Position numbers and translations under genes: made by a program. From Gemmatimonadales bacterium (GTDB lineage Bacteria > Gemmatimonadota > Gemmatimonadetes > Palauibacterales > Palauibacteraceae), in contig VXOJ01000047.1 of assembly GCA_009840115.1 (NCBI GenBank), positions 1-47,406 on the forward strand: DNA of 47,406 bases. The letters run 5' to 3'. Within the stretch, counting starts at the first letter, position 1. Every line of letters starts with the position of its first letter. Under the pieces are notes generated by a model, which saw only the letters and a list, made by a program, of their open reading frames with translations, made no database searches and was not told where the DNA came from. Shown here in pieces: positions 16,970 to 26,437 of the stretch.

Positions 16970-19047
16970 CACGGAGGATGGGAGGGAAGGTCGGACGATG
17001 GTGCGCCCGGCGTGGCGCGTGGCGGCTTCTCGCCGCATTGGCGTGCCTGCCGGCGGCGGAGGGCGTCGCGGCGCAGGTGCCGGACACGGTCTCCCGGGAT
17101 ACGGTGTCGTTCCGGCTTCGCGAACTCCGCATCGAGGCGCTGCGGCCGGTCGCCAGCGTGTCGGGTGCGAGCGCGGTGCGCCTCAGCCTCCAGTCGCCGC
17201 GCGTGGCGGCCGTCCCGCTGCTCGAGGAGGCGTTGCGCGAGATTCCGTTCCTGCAGGTGCGGGAGAACTCGCGCGGCGAGGCCCAGCCGACGCTGCGGGG
17301 GACCGAATCGCGCCAGCTCGCCGTGCTCGTCGACGGGGTGCCGCTGAGTCTCGGCTGGGACGCGCGCACCGACCTCTCGCTCATTCCGGTCGACGCGGCG
17401 CGCGAGATCCAGCTCTTCCGGGGCATCTCCTCGGTGCTCCACGGTCCCAACGTTCTCGGCGGCGTGGTCTCGATCGAGATCGGACACGGGAGCGTGGATC
17501 CGGACCGGCGGCTCAACGGGATGCAGGGCGGCATGGACGCGACCGGCGCGGCGTTCGGCGGGGTGCGCCTCGGACGGACGTGGAGTTCGGGGGACGGCGG
17601 GGTGTCCGTGCAGGCGGGTGGCGCCTACAGGACGCGCGATGGTGTACCCCTTCCCGGCGGTGTCGAACAGCCGGCCGCGATCGACCCGAACCGGCGTCTG
17701 AACAGCGACCTCGACCATGTGAGCGCCTTCTTCACCGGCCGGATCGAATCCGAAGGGGGCGCCTGGGTCTCGATGTCCACCTTCGGGTATCGCGCCGAGA
17801 GGGGGGTCCCGCCGGAACTCCACGTGATGAATCCGCGACGCTGGAGGATGCCGGAGGCGAAGCGGGCCGTGGGCACGGTCTCGGCCGGGACCGGGTGGGG
17901 TCGCACCCCCTTCGGGACGGGAGACTTCGAGGTCAGCATCGGGGTCGACGCGGGCGACGCGCAGATCGACGAGTTCGAGACGCTGGCCTACGAGGACGTT
18001 GCGGGGCAGGAGTTCGCGGACGACCGCACCCTCACCTTCCGCGGCCTCTCCGACCATGAGCTGGGCGAAGGGGTCCTGCGGACGGCGCTGACGGTGGCCG
18101 AGACCCGCCACGTGGAGCGTCTCGTGCCCGGAGGAGAGTCCACCTTCCGCCAGCGCCTGTTCAGCTTCGGCGGCGAGGTCGAGTTGCCGCTTGCGGGCCC
18201 CGGCGCGGGGTTCTGGTCGGGCGCCCGCGTCAGCCTGGGGGCGAGCTGGGACCACGGCAGCACGCCGGAGACCGGCGGGCGCGAAGCGCGCGAGGCGATC
18301 GACGACTGGGGCGCGCGCATCGGGGGGTCCGCGCAGATCGGGCCGCGCGTTCGCTTCCACATGGGGGCGAGCCGCCGCGTCCGCTTCCCCTCGTTGCGGG
18401 AACTGTATTCCGGCGCCCTCGGCCGCTTCGTCCCCAACCACGAACTCGCGCCGGAGATCCTCCGCGCGGCGGAGGGCGGCGTCACCGGGACGGTGGCGGC
18501 GTTCGGGGCGGAGGTCGAGGCGCAGGCCGTGCTCTTCTTCCAGAGCTTCTCGAATGCGATCGTGCGCACGGGGCTCGGGGACGGGAGGTTCCGCCGAGAG
18601 AACCGGCGCCGCGTGGACGCGGCGGGGATCGAGCTTCTCGGCGACGCGCGGTGGGGCGATGTCTCCCTGGGCGGGGACCTCACGTGGCAGAACGTGAACG
18701 TCACGGACCAACGGTTCGAGGGCCGCAGGCTTCGTGCGGAGTATCAGCCCGGGATCGCCGTGGGAGCGCACGTGGAGGGCCCGCTCTTCGCGGGTTTCCG
18801 GGCGCGGGCCGCGGTGGAGGCGATCGGACGCCAGTACTGCGTCGATCCGGATTTCGACGCCGACATCGCCCTCGACCCGACGGCCCGCGTCGACCTGGTC
18901 GTGAGTCGGGAGTTCGCGGTCAGAGGACCCTTCCGGACGCTCCAGACCTCGCTGTCGCTGGACAACCTCGCGGACGCGACGGTCTTCGATCAGTGCGGAC
19001 TGCCGCAGCCCGGCCGTCTGCTGCGGCTCCAGTTCCGGCTCTTCTAG
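16966..19047 (+). CDS. TonB-dependent outer-membrane receptor
   Basis: A 693-residue protein with a cleavable signal peptide (about residues 1-35, basic start then LLAALACLPAAEGVAAQ). The plug domain follows (about 70-175): LLEEALREIPFLQVRENSRGEAQPTLRG, LAVLVDGVPLS and LFRGISSVLHGPNVLGGVVSI. The rest is a beta-barrel ending in LLRLQFRLF with a terminal Phe. A cysteine pair lies in the last barrel segment (QYCVDPD, DQCGLPQ). Such receptors import siderophores, vitamin B12, heme or glycans using TonB energy. No carboxypeptidase-like domain precedes the plug, so it is not SusC-like; the size resembles BtuB-like receptors. No riboswitch is visible upstream, and the gene overlaps lnt by four bases. 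Substrate unknown. Confidence 0.9.
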   Translation: MTRRMGGKVGRWCARRGAWRLLAALACLPAAEGVAAQVPDTVSRDTVSFRLRELRIEALRPVASVSGASAVRLSLQSPRVAAVPLLEEALREIPFLQVRENSRGEAQPTLRGTESRQLAVLVDGVPLSLGWDARTDLSLIPVDAAREIQLFRGISSVLHGPNVLGGVVSIEIGHGSVDPDRRLNGMQGGMDATGAAFGGVRLGRTWSSGDGGVSVQAGGAYRTRDGVPLPGGVEQPAAIDPNRRLNSDLDHVSAFFTGRIESEGGAWVSMSTFGYRAERGVPPELHVMNPRRWRMPEAKRAVGTVSAGTGWGRTPFGTGDFEVSIGVDAGDAQIDEFETLAYEDVAGQEFADDRTLTFRGLSDHELGEGVLRTALTVAETRHVERLVPGGESTFRQRLFSFGGEVELPLAGPGAGFWSGARVSLGASWDHGSTPETGGREAREAIDDWGARIGGSAQIGPRVRFHMGASRRVRFPSLRELYSGALGRFVPNHELAPEILRAAEGGVTGTVAAFGAEVEAQAVLFFQSFSNAIVRTGLGDGRFRRENRRRVDAAGIELLGDARWGDVSLGGDLTWQNVNVTDQRFEGRRLRAEYQPGIAVGAHVEGPLFAGFRARAAVEAIGRQYCVDPDFDADIALDPTARVDLVVSREFAVRGPFRTLQTSLSLDNLADATVFDQCGLPQPGRLLRLQFRLF

Positions 19048-19060
19048 TCGATCCCGGGCG

Positions 19061-20011
19061 ATGTCCGACTCGAGACTCCGCGTCGCCTACAGCGCCGGGT
19101 ATACCGTGCCGCTGCCCGAGGGGCACCGCTTCCCGATGGGGAAATTCCTCGCGCTGAGGCAGATCCTCGAACGTGACGGGATCATCGCGCCGGAGGACAT
19201 CGTCGAGCCGGAGGAGGCCGCGTGGGAGGACTTGGCGCTCGTACACACGCCGGAGTACCTCTACAAGCTCCGGCACGGCACTTTTCGGCGCGCCGAGGAG
19301 CGACGCCTCGGGCTCCCCTGGTCGCCGGCGCTCGTCCGCCGCTCGCGACTCGCCGTCCGGGGCACGGTCAATGCCGCGTGGATGGCGCTCGAAGATGGAG
19401 TGGCGGCGAATCTGGCCGGAGGGACGCACCATGCATTTCCGGATCACGGGGAAGGGTTCTGCGTCTTGAACGATGTAGGCGTCGCCGTCAGGGTGTTGCG
19501 CCGCGGCGGGTGGATTCGCCGCGCGCTCGTCGTGGATCTCGATGTCCATCAGGGGAACGGCACGGCCGCCGTGTTCACCGACGATCCCGACACCTTCACC
19601 TTCTCCGTGCACGGTGCCGGAAACTACCCGTTCCGGCCCACCCCGTCCGATCTCGATGTGGCCTTGCCCGACGGCGCGGGAGACGAGGAATACGAAGAGG
19701 CGCTGCGGCGATTCCTTCCCCAGGCCGTGTCCCGGTCGCGTCCGGACCTCGTGTTCTACCTCGCGGGCGTGGATGTCGTCGCCGGCGACCGTTTCGGGCG
19801 TCTCGCGCTCACGCGCGCCGGTCTGGAACGAAGGGATCGGTGGGTCATCAGCACGCTGCGGGGGCAGGGGCTCCCGCTCACGCTCCTCCTGTCGGGCGGG
19901 TATGCGGCCACGCCCCGAGAGACGGCGGAACTGCACGCCGTCGCGCACAGAACGGCGTGTGACGTGGAAGGGCGTCGGCATGAGGGCGATGGCATGAGGG
20001 CGACGGCGTGA
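19061..20011 (+). CDS. Histone-deacetylase-fold amidohydrolase (AcuC/HDAC family)
   Basis: A 316-residue member of the arginase/deacetylase fold. Active-site signatures are GGTHHAFPDHGEGFC (H123, H124), the zinc-binding DLDVHQGNGT (D161, H163) and the second aspartate in AGVDVVAGDRFG (D243), plus the late LSGGYA loop (Y281). The complete set predicts an active zinc deacetylase acting on an acetylated amine or lysine. Bacterial relatives deacetylate proteins (acetyl-CoA synthetase for AcuC), polyamines or small amides; the substrate cannot be told here. It is short for AcuC (about 390) and more like the compact class of about 300 residues. It follows the TonB receptor by 13 bases and overlaps menF (GTGA), so it may be translated with the menaquinone genes. 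Confidence 0.9.
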   Translation: MSDSRLRVAYSAGYTVPLPEGHRFPMGKFLALRQILERDGIIAPEDIVEPEEAAWEDLALVHTPEYLYKLRHGTFRRAEERRLGLPWSPALVRRSRLAVRGTVNAAWMALEDGVAANLAGGTHHAFPDHGEGFCVLNDVGVAVRVLRRGGWIRRALVVDLDVHQGNGTAAVFTDDPDTFTFSVHGAGNYPFRPTPSDLDVALPDGAGDEEYEEALRRFLPQAVSRSRPDLVFYLAGVDVVAGDRFGRLALTRAGLERRDRWVISTLRGQGLPLTLLLSGGYAATPRETAELHAVAHRTACDVEGRRHEGDGMRATA

Positions 20012-21441
20012 GAGCGGCGCGGCCCTCCCGCGGGAAGCGGGCGGAGGAGGCGGTCGAGGCCGCGGGCGGGGCGGGCTACTTCGCCAGCGTGACCTTGCGT
20101 TTGCCGAGCATCGAGCCCGAAGCGGTGCTCGCTTCGCCGACGGTCGGCGTGCGCGGTTTCTGGCAGAGCGGCCCCCACTGGATCGCGCACGCGGGCTCCG
20201 CCGCCGAGATCGACAGCCGGGAGGGCGTGCCGGGACCTCCGCCCCACGATCTCATCGTCTGGATGCGGGAGCGTGCCCGGAAGCTGTTCTCGGAACCGTG
20301 GGTCCTCGACCTGGACGGGGAGGCGCGGCGGCCCCGTATGCACGGCGGCTTCGCCTTCGACCCCGCGCGCCGGGCAGATCGGGAACCGGGCTTCTGGGAG
20401 GCGTTCCCGAGTGCGCGCTTCGTGCTGCCCGCCTACGAAGTCGAGGCGGACGAGCGTGGCGCGTGGTTGACGGTGACGCGCCGCTTCGCCGCCGGGACCT
20501 CCGGAGATCAGGCCATCGATCGGCTCCGCCGCCGCGCGACGCGTACGCGCGAACAACTGGCCAGGCTCGAGCGCCACGGGGCGGCGCCGGGGCCCGTCCC
20601 CTCCGCGACCGCCATCGAGGAACTCGTGGACCGCCGGCAATGGCGGCGCGCCGTCAACGGAATTCTCGACGAGATCCGGTCCGGCCGGGTTCGAAAGGTC
20701 GTGCTCGCGCGCTCCATGGACATTACGCTCGGGAGACCGCCGGACTCCGCCGCCGTTCTCACCGCTCTGCGCACGGCGAACCCGCTCGCCCACCTCTACC
20801 TGATGCAGTTCGCGCGCGACCGCTTTCTCGTCGGCGCCGCCCCGGAGTTGATCGGTTCGCTGCGCGGCCGGCGTTTTCGCACGATGGCCGTCGGAGGGTC
20901 GACGCCGCGCGGGGCGGATCCGGCATCGGACGCCTGGCTCGGCCGCCAGTTGCTCGACAGCGGCAAGAACCGGGAGGAACACCTCGTCGTCGTCGAGGAC
21001 ATCGTCGAACGGCTGCGTCAGGGCGGTGTCCGGATCGGAGAGATCCCGGAGCCCGCCCTCCTGCGCCTGCCGCGGATCCAGCACCTGCGCACGGACCTCG
21101 AGGCGGAGACCCCGCCCGCGACGCACATCCTGTCGCTGGTGGAAAGGCTCCATCCCACCGCCGCCGTGTGTGGCGATCCGCGCGACAAAGCGCTCGAAAT
21201 GATCCGCGCGCGCGAGACGGAGAGTCGCGGCTGGTACGCGGGTCCCGTCGGCTGGTTCGACGAAGCGGGTGACGGGGAGTTCGCTCCCGCCTTGCGCGGC
21301 GGGGTGGCCAGGGGTCCGCTGTTTCGCCTTTACGCCGCCGCGGGCCTCGTGAGCAACTCCCGGGCTCAGGCCGAATGGGACGAGACCCGGGTGAAGCTGC
21401 AGACGATGCTCGCGGCGCTCGGTGTCGCGCCGATGCGGTGA
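20008..21441 (+). CDS. menF: Isochorismate synthase
   Basis: A 477-residue chorismate-binding enzyme that isomerises chorismate to isochorismate, the committed step of classical menaquinone synthesis. The first 200 residues are the variable N-terminal part. The catalytic domain shows RKVVLARS, FLVGAAPELIGSLRGRRFRTMAVGGSTPRG, KNREEHLVVVEDIVERL, HPTAAVCGDPRDKALEMIR and the late GPLFRLYAAAGLVSNSRAQAEWDE. This pattern fits the MenF/EntC/DhbC group. With menD starting on its stop codon, menF is the natural reading rather than a siderophore entC. GTG 20008 overlaps the deacetylase stop. Confidence 0.93.
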   Translation: MRAARPSRGKRAEEAVEAAGGAGYFASVTLRLPSIEPEAVLASPTVGVRGFWQSGPHWIAHAGSAAEIDSREGVPGPPPHDLIVWMRERARKLFSEPWVLDLDGEARRPRMHGGFAFDPARRADREPGFWEAFPSARFVLPAYEVEADERGAWLTVTRRFAAGTSGDQAIDRLRRRATRTREQLARLERHGAAPGPVPSATAIEELVDRRQWRRAVNGILDEIRSGRVRKVVLARSMDITLGRPPDSAAVLTALRTANPLAHLYLMQFARDRFLVGAAPELIGSLRGRRFRTMAVGGSTPRGADPASDAWLGRQLLDSGKNREEHLVVVEDIVERLRQGGVRIGEIPEPALLRLPRIQHLRTDLEAETPPATHILSLVERLHPTAAVCGDPRDKALEMIRARETESRGWYAGPVGWFDEAGDGEFAPALRGGVARGPLFRLYAAAGLVSNSRAQAEWDETRVKLQTMLAALGVAPMR

Positions 21442-23201
21442 GCCGCACGCCGGCCGCGCCCAATCGGAACGCACTGTGGGCGCGGGCGCTCGTCGACGGG
21501 CTCGCCCGCCGGGGAGTGTCGCACGCCTGCGTCGGTTCCGGATCCCGCTCCGCCCCGCTCGTGGAAGCGCTGGCAGCGGACGACCGGTTCACGCTTCACC
21601 CGCACGTGGATGAACGGAGCGCCGCCTTCTTCGCGCTGGGCGTGGGCGCGGCGAGCGGACGGCCGGCGGCAGTCGTCACCACGTCCGGCACCGCCGCGGC
21701 CAACCTCTTTCCGGCCGTGGTGGAGGCAAGCCAGAGCGAGGTCCCTTTCCTCGCGCTGACGGCGGACCGGCCGGCGGCGCTGCGGGGCACGGATGCGAAC
21801 CAGACGATCGACCAGCGGGATCTCTTCGGCCGCTACACCCGCCGCTCCATCGACCTCGCGCTTCCGGAGCCGACCCCGGCGGGGCTCGCCCGTCTGGGAG
21901 CCGCGGTGGAGGCGGCGTGGCGCGCGGCGGTGGGGTCTCCCGCCGGACCGGCGCACCTGAACGTCCAGTTCGCGAAGCCGCTGGAGCCGGTTCGGGTGCC
22001 GGGCGACGTGCCCTCCGGCCTGGAGCCGCGCCTCCCCGGCCCCGCTACGCCCGGCGACACGCCCGGAACGCCGCCGCCAGACGCCGGTGCCGAGCTCGCC
22101 ACCCTGCTGCACGGTGCGCGGCGCCCGCTCATCGTCTGCGGCCCCAACCAGCGGTCCGAGGTCGGCCGCGCCTCCCTGGCGCTGGCTGCCCGGGCGCACG
22201 CTCCGCTCGTCGCCGATCCGCTCTCCGGCGCCCGTTTCGGCTCCGGCGCGGCGCGCTGGACGATGGGCGGCGCCGATCTCTCGCTCCGTGCCGATGACGT
22301 CGCCGCGGCGCTGCGCCCGGATCTCGTCGTTCGCGTCGGACGCGCGCCCACCTCCGCGGCGGTCTGTCGCTACCTGGAGCGGCACGCGGACGCGCCGCAG
22401 TTCGTTCTGGATGCGACGCACCGCTGGCGCGATCATCTCGCCACGAGCGCGCGGCGGCTGACCGGCGATCCCGTCGAGACCCTCGAGCGAGCCGGCGCGG
22501 CCGACTGCGGAGAGGCGGACGAGGCCTGGCTCGGGCGGTGGCGGGCAACGGACCGCGCGGCGCGGCTCGCGGTCGAGCCGTCGCTGGCGGAGGCGTGGTT
22601 CGAGGGCGCCGTCGCGAACGCCATGGCGGAAGGCCTCCCGGAAGGGACGCCCTGGTTCATCGGCAACTCGATGCCGATTCGCGACGTGGACGCCTTCGCG
22701 CGGGCGACGGATCGGCCGTTGCGCCCCCTCGGCCTTCGAGGCGCGAGCGGGATCGACGGCAACGTGAGCGCCGCGCTCGGCGCCGCGGCCGCCTCCGGAC
22801 GGCCCGCGGCGGCGCTCATGGGCGACCTCACGCTGCTCCACGATGCGGGAGCGCTGCTCGCCGATCGTCCGCCCGGCATCTCGCTCCACCTCGTCGTCAT
22901 CCAGAACCGCGGCGGCGGCATCTTCCACATGCTGCCGATCCGGGAGCACGATCCGCCCTTCACCCCCTACGTGGTCATGCCCCAGTCCGTCGATCTGGGC
23001 GCGGTTGCCGCCGCCGCCGGAATCCCGCACCGTCTCGTCTCGTCGGCCGCCGAATTGCGGGAGGCCGTGAAGGCGCCGGGCCCGGAATCGGAGGGCCGGG
23101 GCCTCCGTCTCACCGAGGCGTGCATCGAGCGTGAACACAACTGGCAGCAGCGCACCGCCGCGATCGAAAACGCGAAGGAGGCGGCGCGCCGCGCGATCTG
23201 A
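21438..23201 (+). CDS. menD: SEPHCHC synthase (2-succinyl-5-enolpyruvyl-6-hydroxy-3-cyclohexene-1-carboxylate synthase)
   Basis: A 587-residue thiamine-diphosphate enzyme. The N-terminal PYR domain contains [11 protein letters not shown] and the cofactor-activating glutamate E59 in [35 protein letters not shown] is a MenD signature. The C-terminal PP domain has [25 protein letters not shown] and [12 protein letters not shown] for diphosphate and metal binding. It adds the succinic semialdehyde unit from 2-oxoglutarate to isochorismate. GTG 21438 overlaps the menF stop as GTGA; the open frame upstream to 21375 lies inside menF. Length is normal for the family (about 550-600). Confidence 0.95.
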   Translation: MSRTPAAPNRNALWARALVDGLARRGVSHACVGSGSRSAPLVEALAADDRFTLHPHVDERSAAFFALGVGAASGRPAAVVTTSGTAAANLFPAVVEASQSEVPFLALTADRPAALRGTDANQTIDQRDLFGRYTRRSIDLALPEPTPAGLARLGAAVEAAWRAAVGSPAGPAHLNVQFAKPLEPVRVPGDVPSGLEPRLPGPATPGDTPGTPPPDAGAELATLLHGARRPLIVCGPNQRSEVGRASLALAARAHAPLVADPLSGARFGSGAARWTMGGADLSLRADDVAAALRPDLVVRVGRAPTSAAVCRYLERHADAPQFVLDATHRWRDHLATSARRLTGDPVETLERAGAADCGEADEAWLGRWRATDRAARLAVEPSLAEAWFEGAVANAMAEGLPEGTPWFIGNSMPIRDVDAFARATDRPLRPLGLRGASGIDGNVSAALGAAAASGRPAAALMGDLTLLHDAGALLADRPPGISLHLVVIQNRGGGIFHMLPIREHDPPFTPYVVMPQSVDLGAVAAAAGIPHRLVSSAAELREAVKAPGPESEGRGLRLTEACIEREHNWQQRTAAIENAKEAARRAI

Positions 23202-23214
23202 GGGAGAACCCGAG

Positions 23215-24075
23215 ATGGCAGAGACCTTTGCCCCCCCGGAAAGCGGCGTCGACTGGGAGCCGGCCGGCGAATACCGGGACATCACCTACCACAAGAGCGA
23301 TGGCATCGCCCGCATCGCCTTCAACCGGCCCGAGGTGCGCAACGCGTTCCGTCCCGACACGCTGTTCGAGATGTACGAGGCGTTCCAGGACGCGAGAGAT
23401 GACGAGGAGATCGGCGTCGTCCTCCTCACCGGGAACGGACCTTCGAGGGATGGGAAGTGGGCCTTCTGCTCCGGCGGCGACCAGCGGGTGCGCGGGACGG
23501 CCGGATACGTGGGGAAGGACGGGGTCGCGCGGCTCAACGTTCTCGAGCTCCAGCGTCTCATCCGCTCGATGCCGAAGCCCGTCATCGCGCTCGTCGCCGG
23601 GTATGCGATCGGCGGCGGACACGTGCTGCACGTGGTGTGCGACCTCACGATCGCGGCGGACAACGCCGTGTTCGGGCAGACGGGGCCCAAGGTGGGGAGC
23701 TTCGACGGGGGGTTCGGTTCCTCGTACCTGGCGCGGTCCGTGGGCCAGAAGAAGGCGCGCGAGATCTGGTACCTGTGCCGGCAGTACGGAGCGGAGGAAG
23801 CCGAGCGGATGGGGCTCGTGAACAAGGTCGTGCCGCTGGCGCGGATGGAGGCGGAGGGGGTCGACTGGGCGCGAGAAATCCTCGGGAAGAGCCCGCTCGC
23901 GATCAGGTGCCTGAAGGCGGCGATGAACGCCGACTGCGACGGACAGGCCGGGCTCCAGGAACTGGCCGGCCACGCGACGATGCTCTTCTACATGACCGAG
24001 GAAGGTCAGGAAGGGAAGAACGCGTTTCTCGAGAAGCGCACACCGAACTTCAGACAGTACCCTTGGCGTCCGTAA
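23215..24075 (+). CDS. menB: 1,4-Dihydroxy-2-naphthoyl-CoA synthase
   Basis: A 286-residue crotonase-fold enzyme that cyclises O-succinylbenzoyl-CoA to dihydroxynaphthoyl-CoA. Signatures are [13 protein letters not shown], the oxyanion-hole region [51 protein letters not shown] and the C-terminal [12 protein letters not shown] typical of MenB. ATG 23215 has a 'gggag' Shine-Dalgarno ten bases upstream and lies 13 bases after the menD stop; the open frame upstream is rejected. The length fits MenB, and the SFDGGFG segment separates it from ordinary enoyl-CoA hydratases. Confidence 0.96.
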   Translation: MAETFAPPESGVDWEPAGEYRDITYHKSDGIARIAFNRPEVRNAFRPDTLFEMYEAFQDARDDEEIGVVLLTGNGPSRDGKWAFCSGGDQRVRGTAGYVGKDGVARLNVLELQRLIRSMPKPVIALVAGYAIGGGHVLHVVCDLTIAADNAVFGQTGPKVGSFDGGFGSSYLARSVGQKKAREIWYLCRQYGAEEAERMGLVNKVVPLARMEAEGVDWAREILGKSPLAIRCLKAAMNADCDGQAGLQELAGHATMLFYMTEEGQEGKNAFLEKRTPNFRQYPWRP

Positions 24076-24956
24076 CGCCCGGCAGCGCGGGCGCGTGGAT
24101 CGCGGGCGCGCGTCTGCGGACGCTGCCGGCCGCGGTAGGCCCCGTGCTCGCGGGCGGCGGGTTGGCGTGGAAGGACGGCGGTTTCGCCGCCGCGCCCTTT
24201 CTGGCGGCGCTCGTGGCCGCGCTCCTGATTCAGATCGGCACGAACTTCGCGAACGACTATTCCGATTTCGCGCGCGGGGCGGACACGGCCGACCGGCTCG
24301 GCACGCCGCGGGTGACACAGGCCGGTCTCCTGACCGCGGCGGCCGTCCGGCTCGGGGCGGCGGTCTCGTTCGCGCTCGCCGTCGCGGTCGGCATCTATCT
24401 CGCGCTGGTCGGCGGATGGCCGGTCGTGTGGATCGGCGTGGGCTCGATCTTGCTGGCGGTCTGCTACACGGGTGGACCATGGCCGTATGGCTACCACGGG
24501 CTGGGCGACCTCGCCGTTTTCATCCTGTTCGGCCCGGTTGCGGTGGCCGGCACGCATTACGTGCAGCTCTCGCGCTGGGCGCCCGAGGCGCTCCTCGCGG
24601 GGCTCGGCGCGGGCGCGCTCGCCACGGCGATCCTGGTGGTGAACAACCTGCGCGACATCGCGACGGATGCCGCCGCCGGAAAGCGCACCCTGGCCGTGCG
24701 GATCGGTCCGTCCGCGACGCGGGTCCAGTATTCGCTGCTCGTCGCCGTCGCCATCGCCGTGCCCCCCATCGGCGTCATGGTGGGATGGTGGCCGCCGGGG
24801 ACGCTGCTCGCGTCGGGCGCGGTGCTCCTCGCTGTTGCGCCGCTGCGCGTCGTGTGGACGTACGAGGACCCGCGTTCACTGAACCCCGCCCTCGCCGCCA
24901 CGGCGCGGACAACCGGGGCCTACGGCCTCCTGTTCGCGGTCGGATGCCTGTGGTGA
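24063..24956 (+). CDS. menA: 1,4-Dihydroxy-2-naphthoate polyprenyltransferase
   Basis: A 297-residue UbiA-family membrane prenyltransferase with eight or nine hydrophobic helices. The first aspartate motif is [13 protein letters not shown] and the second is [22 protein letters not shown], the pair that binds the prenyl diphosphate through magnesium. [20 protein letters not shown] is the usual MenA N-terminus. It joins the polyprenyl chain to 1,4-dihydroxy-2-naphthoate, giving demethylmenaquinone. No ATG or GTG is well placed; TTG 24063, 13 bases inside menB, is the best start although no Shine-Dalgarno is obvious. The gene overlaps menE by 13 bases. Confidence 0.93.
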   Translation: MASVTPGSAGAWIAGARLRTLPAAVGPVLAGGGLAWKDGGFAAAPFLAALVAALLIQIGTNFANDYSDFARGADTADRLGTPRVTQAGLLTAAAVRLGAAVSFALAVAVGIYLALVGGWPVVWIGVGSILLAVCYTGGPWPYGYHGLGDLAVFILFGPVAVAGTHYVQLSRWAPEALLAGLGAGALATAILVVNNLRDIATDAAAGKRTLAVRIGPSATRVQYSLLVAVAIAVPPIGVMVGWWPPGTLLASGAVLLAVAPLRVVWTYEDPRSLNPALAATARTTGAYGLLFAVGCLW

Positions 24957-26437
24957 ACGAGCCGGCGACTCCCGCCCCCTCGTCGTCCTTCTCGCTCGTG
25001 TCGCGCGACCGCGCGTGGTCCGCCGCGGAGATCCGCGCGGCGGGCGCCGCGGTAGCCGCGATCCTGGAGGAAGAGGGGGTGGGGGCGGGGGCCGTCGTCG
25101 CGCACCAGTTCCCTCTGGACGCGGCCGGCGCGGTAGCCCTTGCCGCGCTCGCGCTGGAAGCTGCCCCGGGGGCCGGCCGGGTGCTCGCACCCGCGCATGC
25201 GGACTGGACACCGCATGAGCGAGACGCCTTTGTCACGGCGCTTCAACCCGCCGTCGCGCTCACAGGGAGGGCCACGACGTGGCCGACGTCCGGGTGGAGG
25301 TCGCGGGCGCTCGCGGTCCCCGGGACCGGAGACATCGTCCTGCATCTGCGGGATTCCGCCCCGCCCCCTCTCGCCGCCCCGACGGCGCCTCCGGTGCGGG
25401 CAGGCCTCCCCGCGACCGGCGTCATTCTTCCCACGTCCGGAACCGAAGGCGCGCCCCGCTTCGTCGTCCACGAATGGCGGTCGTTGCGCGCGAACGCCAG
25501 CGCCTCGAACGACCGTCTCGGGTTCGGCCCGGGCGAACGGTGGCTCGCGACGCTCGCCTGGGCGCACGTCGGGGGGCTCGCCGTGCCGCTGAGGGCCGCG
25601 GCTGCCGGCGCCACGGTCGCGCTGGCGGGGCCGCGGTTCGACGCCGCCTCCGTCGCCCGGGCGCTGGGCGAACTCGCCGTGACGCACGTCTCGCTCGTGC
25701 CGGCCATGCTGCACGGGCTGCTGGCGGTCGGCGCCCGGCCGCCGCGCTCGTTGCGCGCCGTCCTGCTGGGCGGCGCGGCGACCCCGCCGGACCTCGCGGA
25801 GCGGGCTCTGTCCGCCGGGTGGCCGATCGCGCTGACGTACGGATTGACCGAGGCGGGGTCGCAGGTCACCACGGCCACGCCGCAGGAGGTGCGCGCCGGC
25901 GACCGGTCGGCCGGCGTCCCGCTGACCGGCGTCGAAGTGCGGATCCGACCGCCCGGCGACGCGGCTCCGGGGCCGGACGGCGCGCTGGCCCCGGGCCACA
26001 TCGAGGTGCGCGGCGACACGCTGTTCCGGGGATACGTCGGAGAGCCCGCGCGGCCCCCCGGCGACTGGTTCGCGACCGGCGACCTCGGTCATCTCGACGC
26101 GCAGGGTCGCCTGGCGGTGACGGGGCGTCTGCGCGACCGGATCGTGAGCGGAGGTGCGAACGTCGACCCGGCCCAGGTGGAGGCCGTGCTCGCCGCCCAC
26201 CCGGACGTCGGCGAAGCCGCCGTCATCGGCATGCCGGACAGCCGGTGGGGTCAGGTGGTGGTCGCCGTCGTCGCCGGGGAAGATCCCGGTCTCCCCGCCC
26301 GTCTCGACCCGTGGTGCCGCGAACGGCTGTCGGGTCCGCGCGTGCCCCGCCGCTGGGAGGTGCTGGACCGTCTCCCCCGGACGGCGACCGGCAAGGTGGA
26401 CCGGGCCAAACTGAGGATCGACTTGAGAGGCGGATGA
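24944..26437 (+). CDS. menE: O-succinylbenzoate-CoA ligase
   Basis: A 497-residue adenylate-forming ligase (ANL superfamily). The ATP loop is PTSGTEGAPRF, followed by LAWAHVGGLAVPL, the A5 motif LTYGLTEAGSQ, the A7 motif WFATGDLGHLD and the C-terminal hinge/lysine region LRDRIVSGGANVDPAQVE and TATGKVDRAKL. The position directly after menA identifies the substrate as O-succinylbenzoate, giving O-succinylbenzoyl-CoA for MenB. ATG 24944 overlaps menA by 13 bases; GTG 24953, on the menA stop (GTGA), is an equally credible start and would shorten the protein by three residues. The N-terminal 120 residues are Ala-rich and less conserved, as is usual for MenE. Confidence 0.93.
   Translation: MPVVNEPATPAPSSSFSLVSRDRAWSAAEIRAAGAAVAAILEEEGVGAGAVVAHQFPLDAAGAVALAALALEAAPGAGRVLAPAHADWTPHERDAFVTALQPAVALTGRATTWPTSGWRSRALAVPGTGDIVLHLRDSAPPPLAAPTAPPVRAGLPATGVILPTSGTEGAPRFVVHEWRSLRANASASNDRLGFGPGERWLATLAWAHVGGLAVPLRAAAAGATVALAGPRFDAASVARALGELAVTHVSLVPAMLHGLLAVGARPPRSLRAVLLGGAATPPDLAERALSAGWPIALTYGLTEAGSQVTTATPQEVRAGDRSAGVPLTGVEVRIRPPGDAAPGPDGALAPGHIEVRGDTLFRGYVGEPARPPGDWFATGDLGHLDAQGRLAVTGRLRDRIVSGGANVDPAQVEAVLAAHPDVGEAAVIGMPDSRWGQVVVAVVAGEDPGLPARLDPWCRERLSGPRVPRRWEVLDRLPRTATGKVDRAKLRIDLRGG

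Noticed and set aside
16966..19047. Vitamin B12 riboswitch upstream of the TonB-dependent receptor
   Set aside because: The gene start overlaps the lnt stop, so there is no leader space for a riboswitch.
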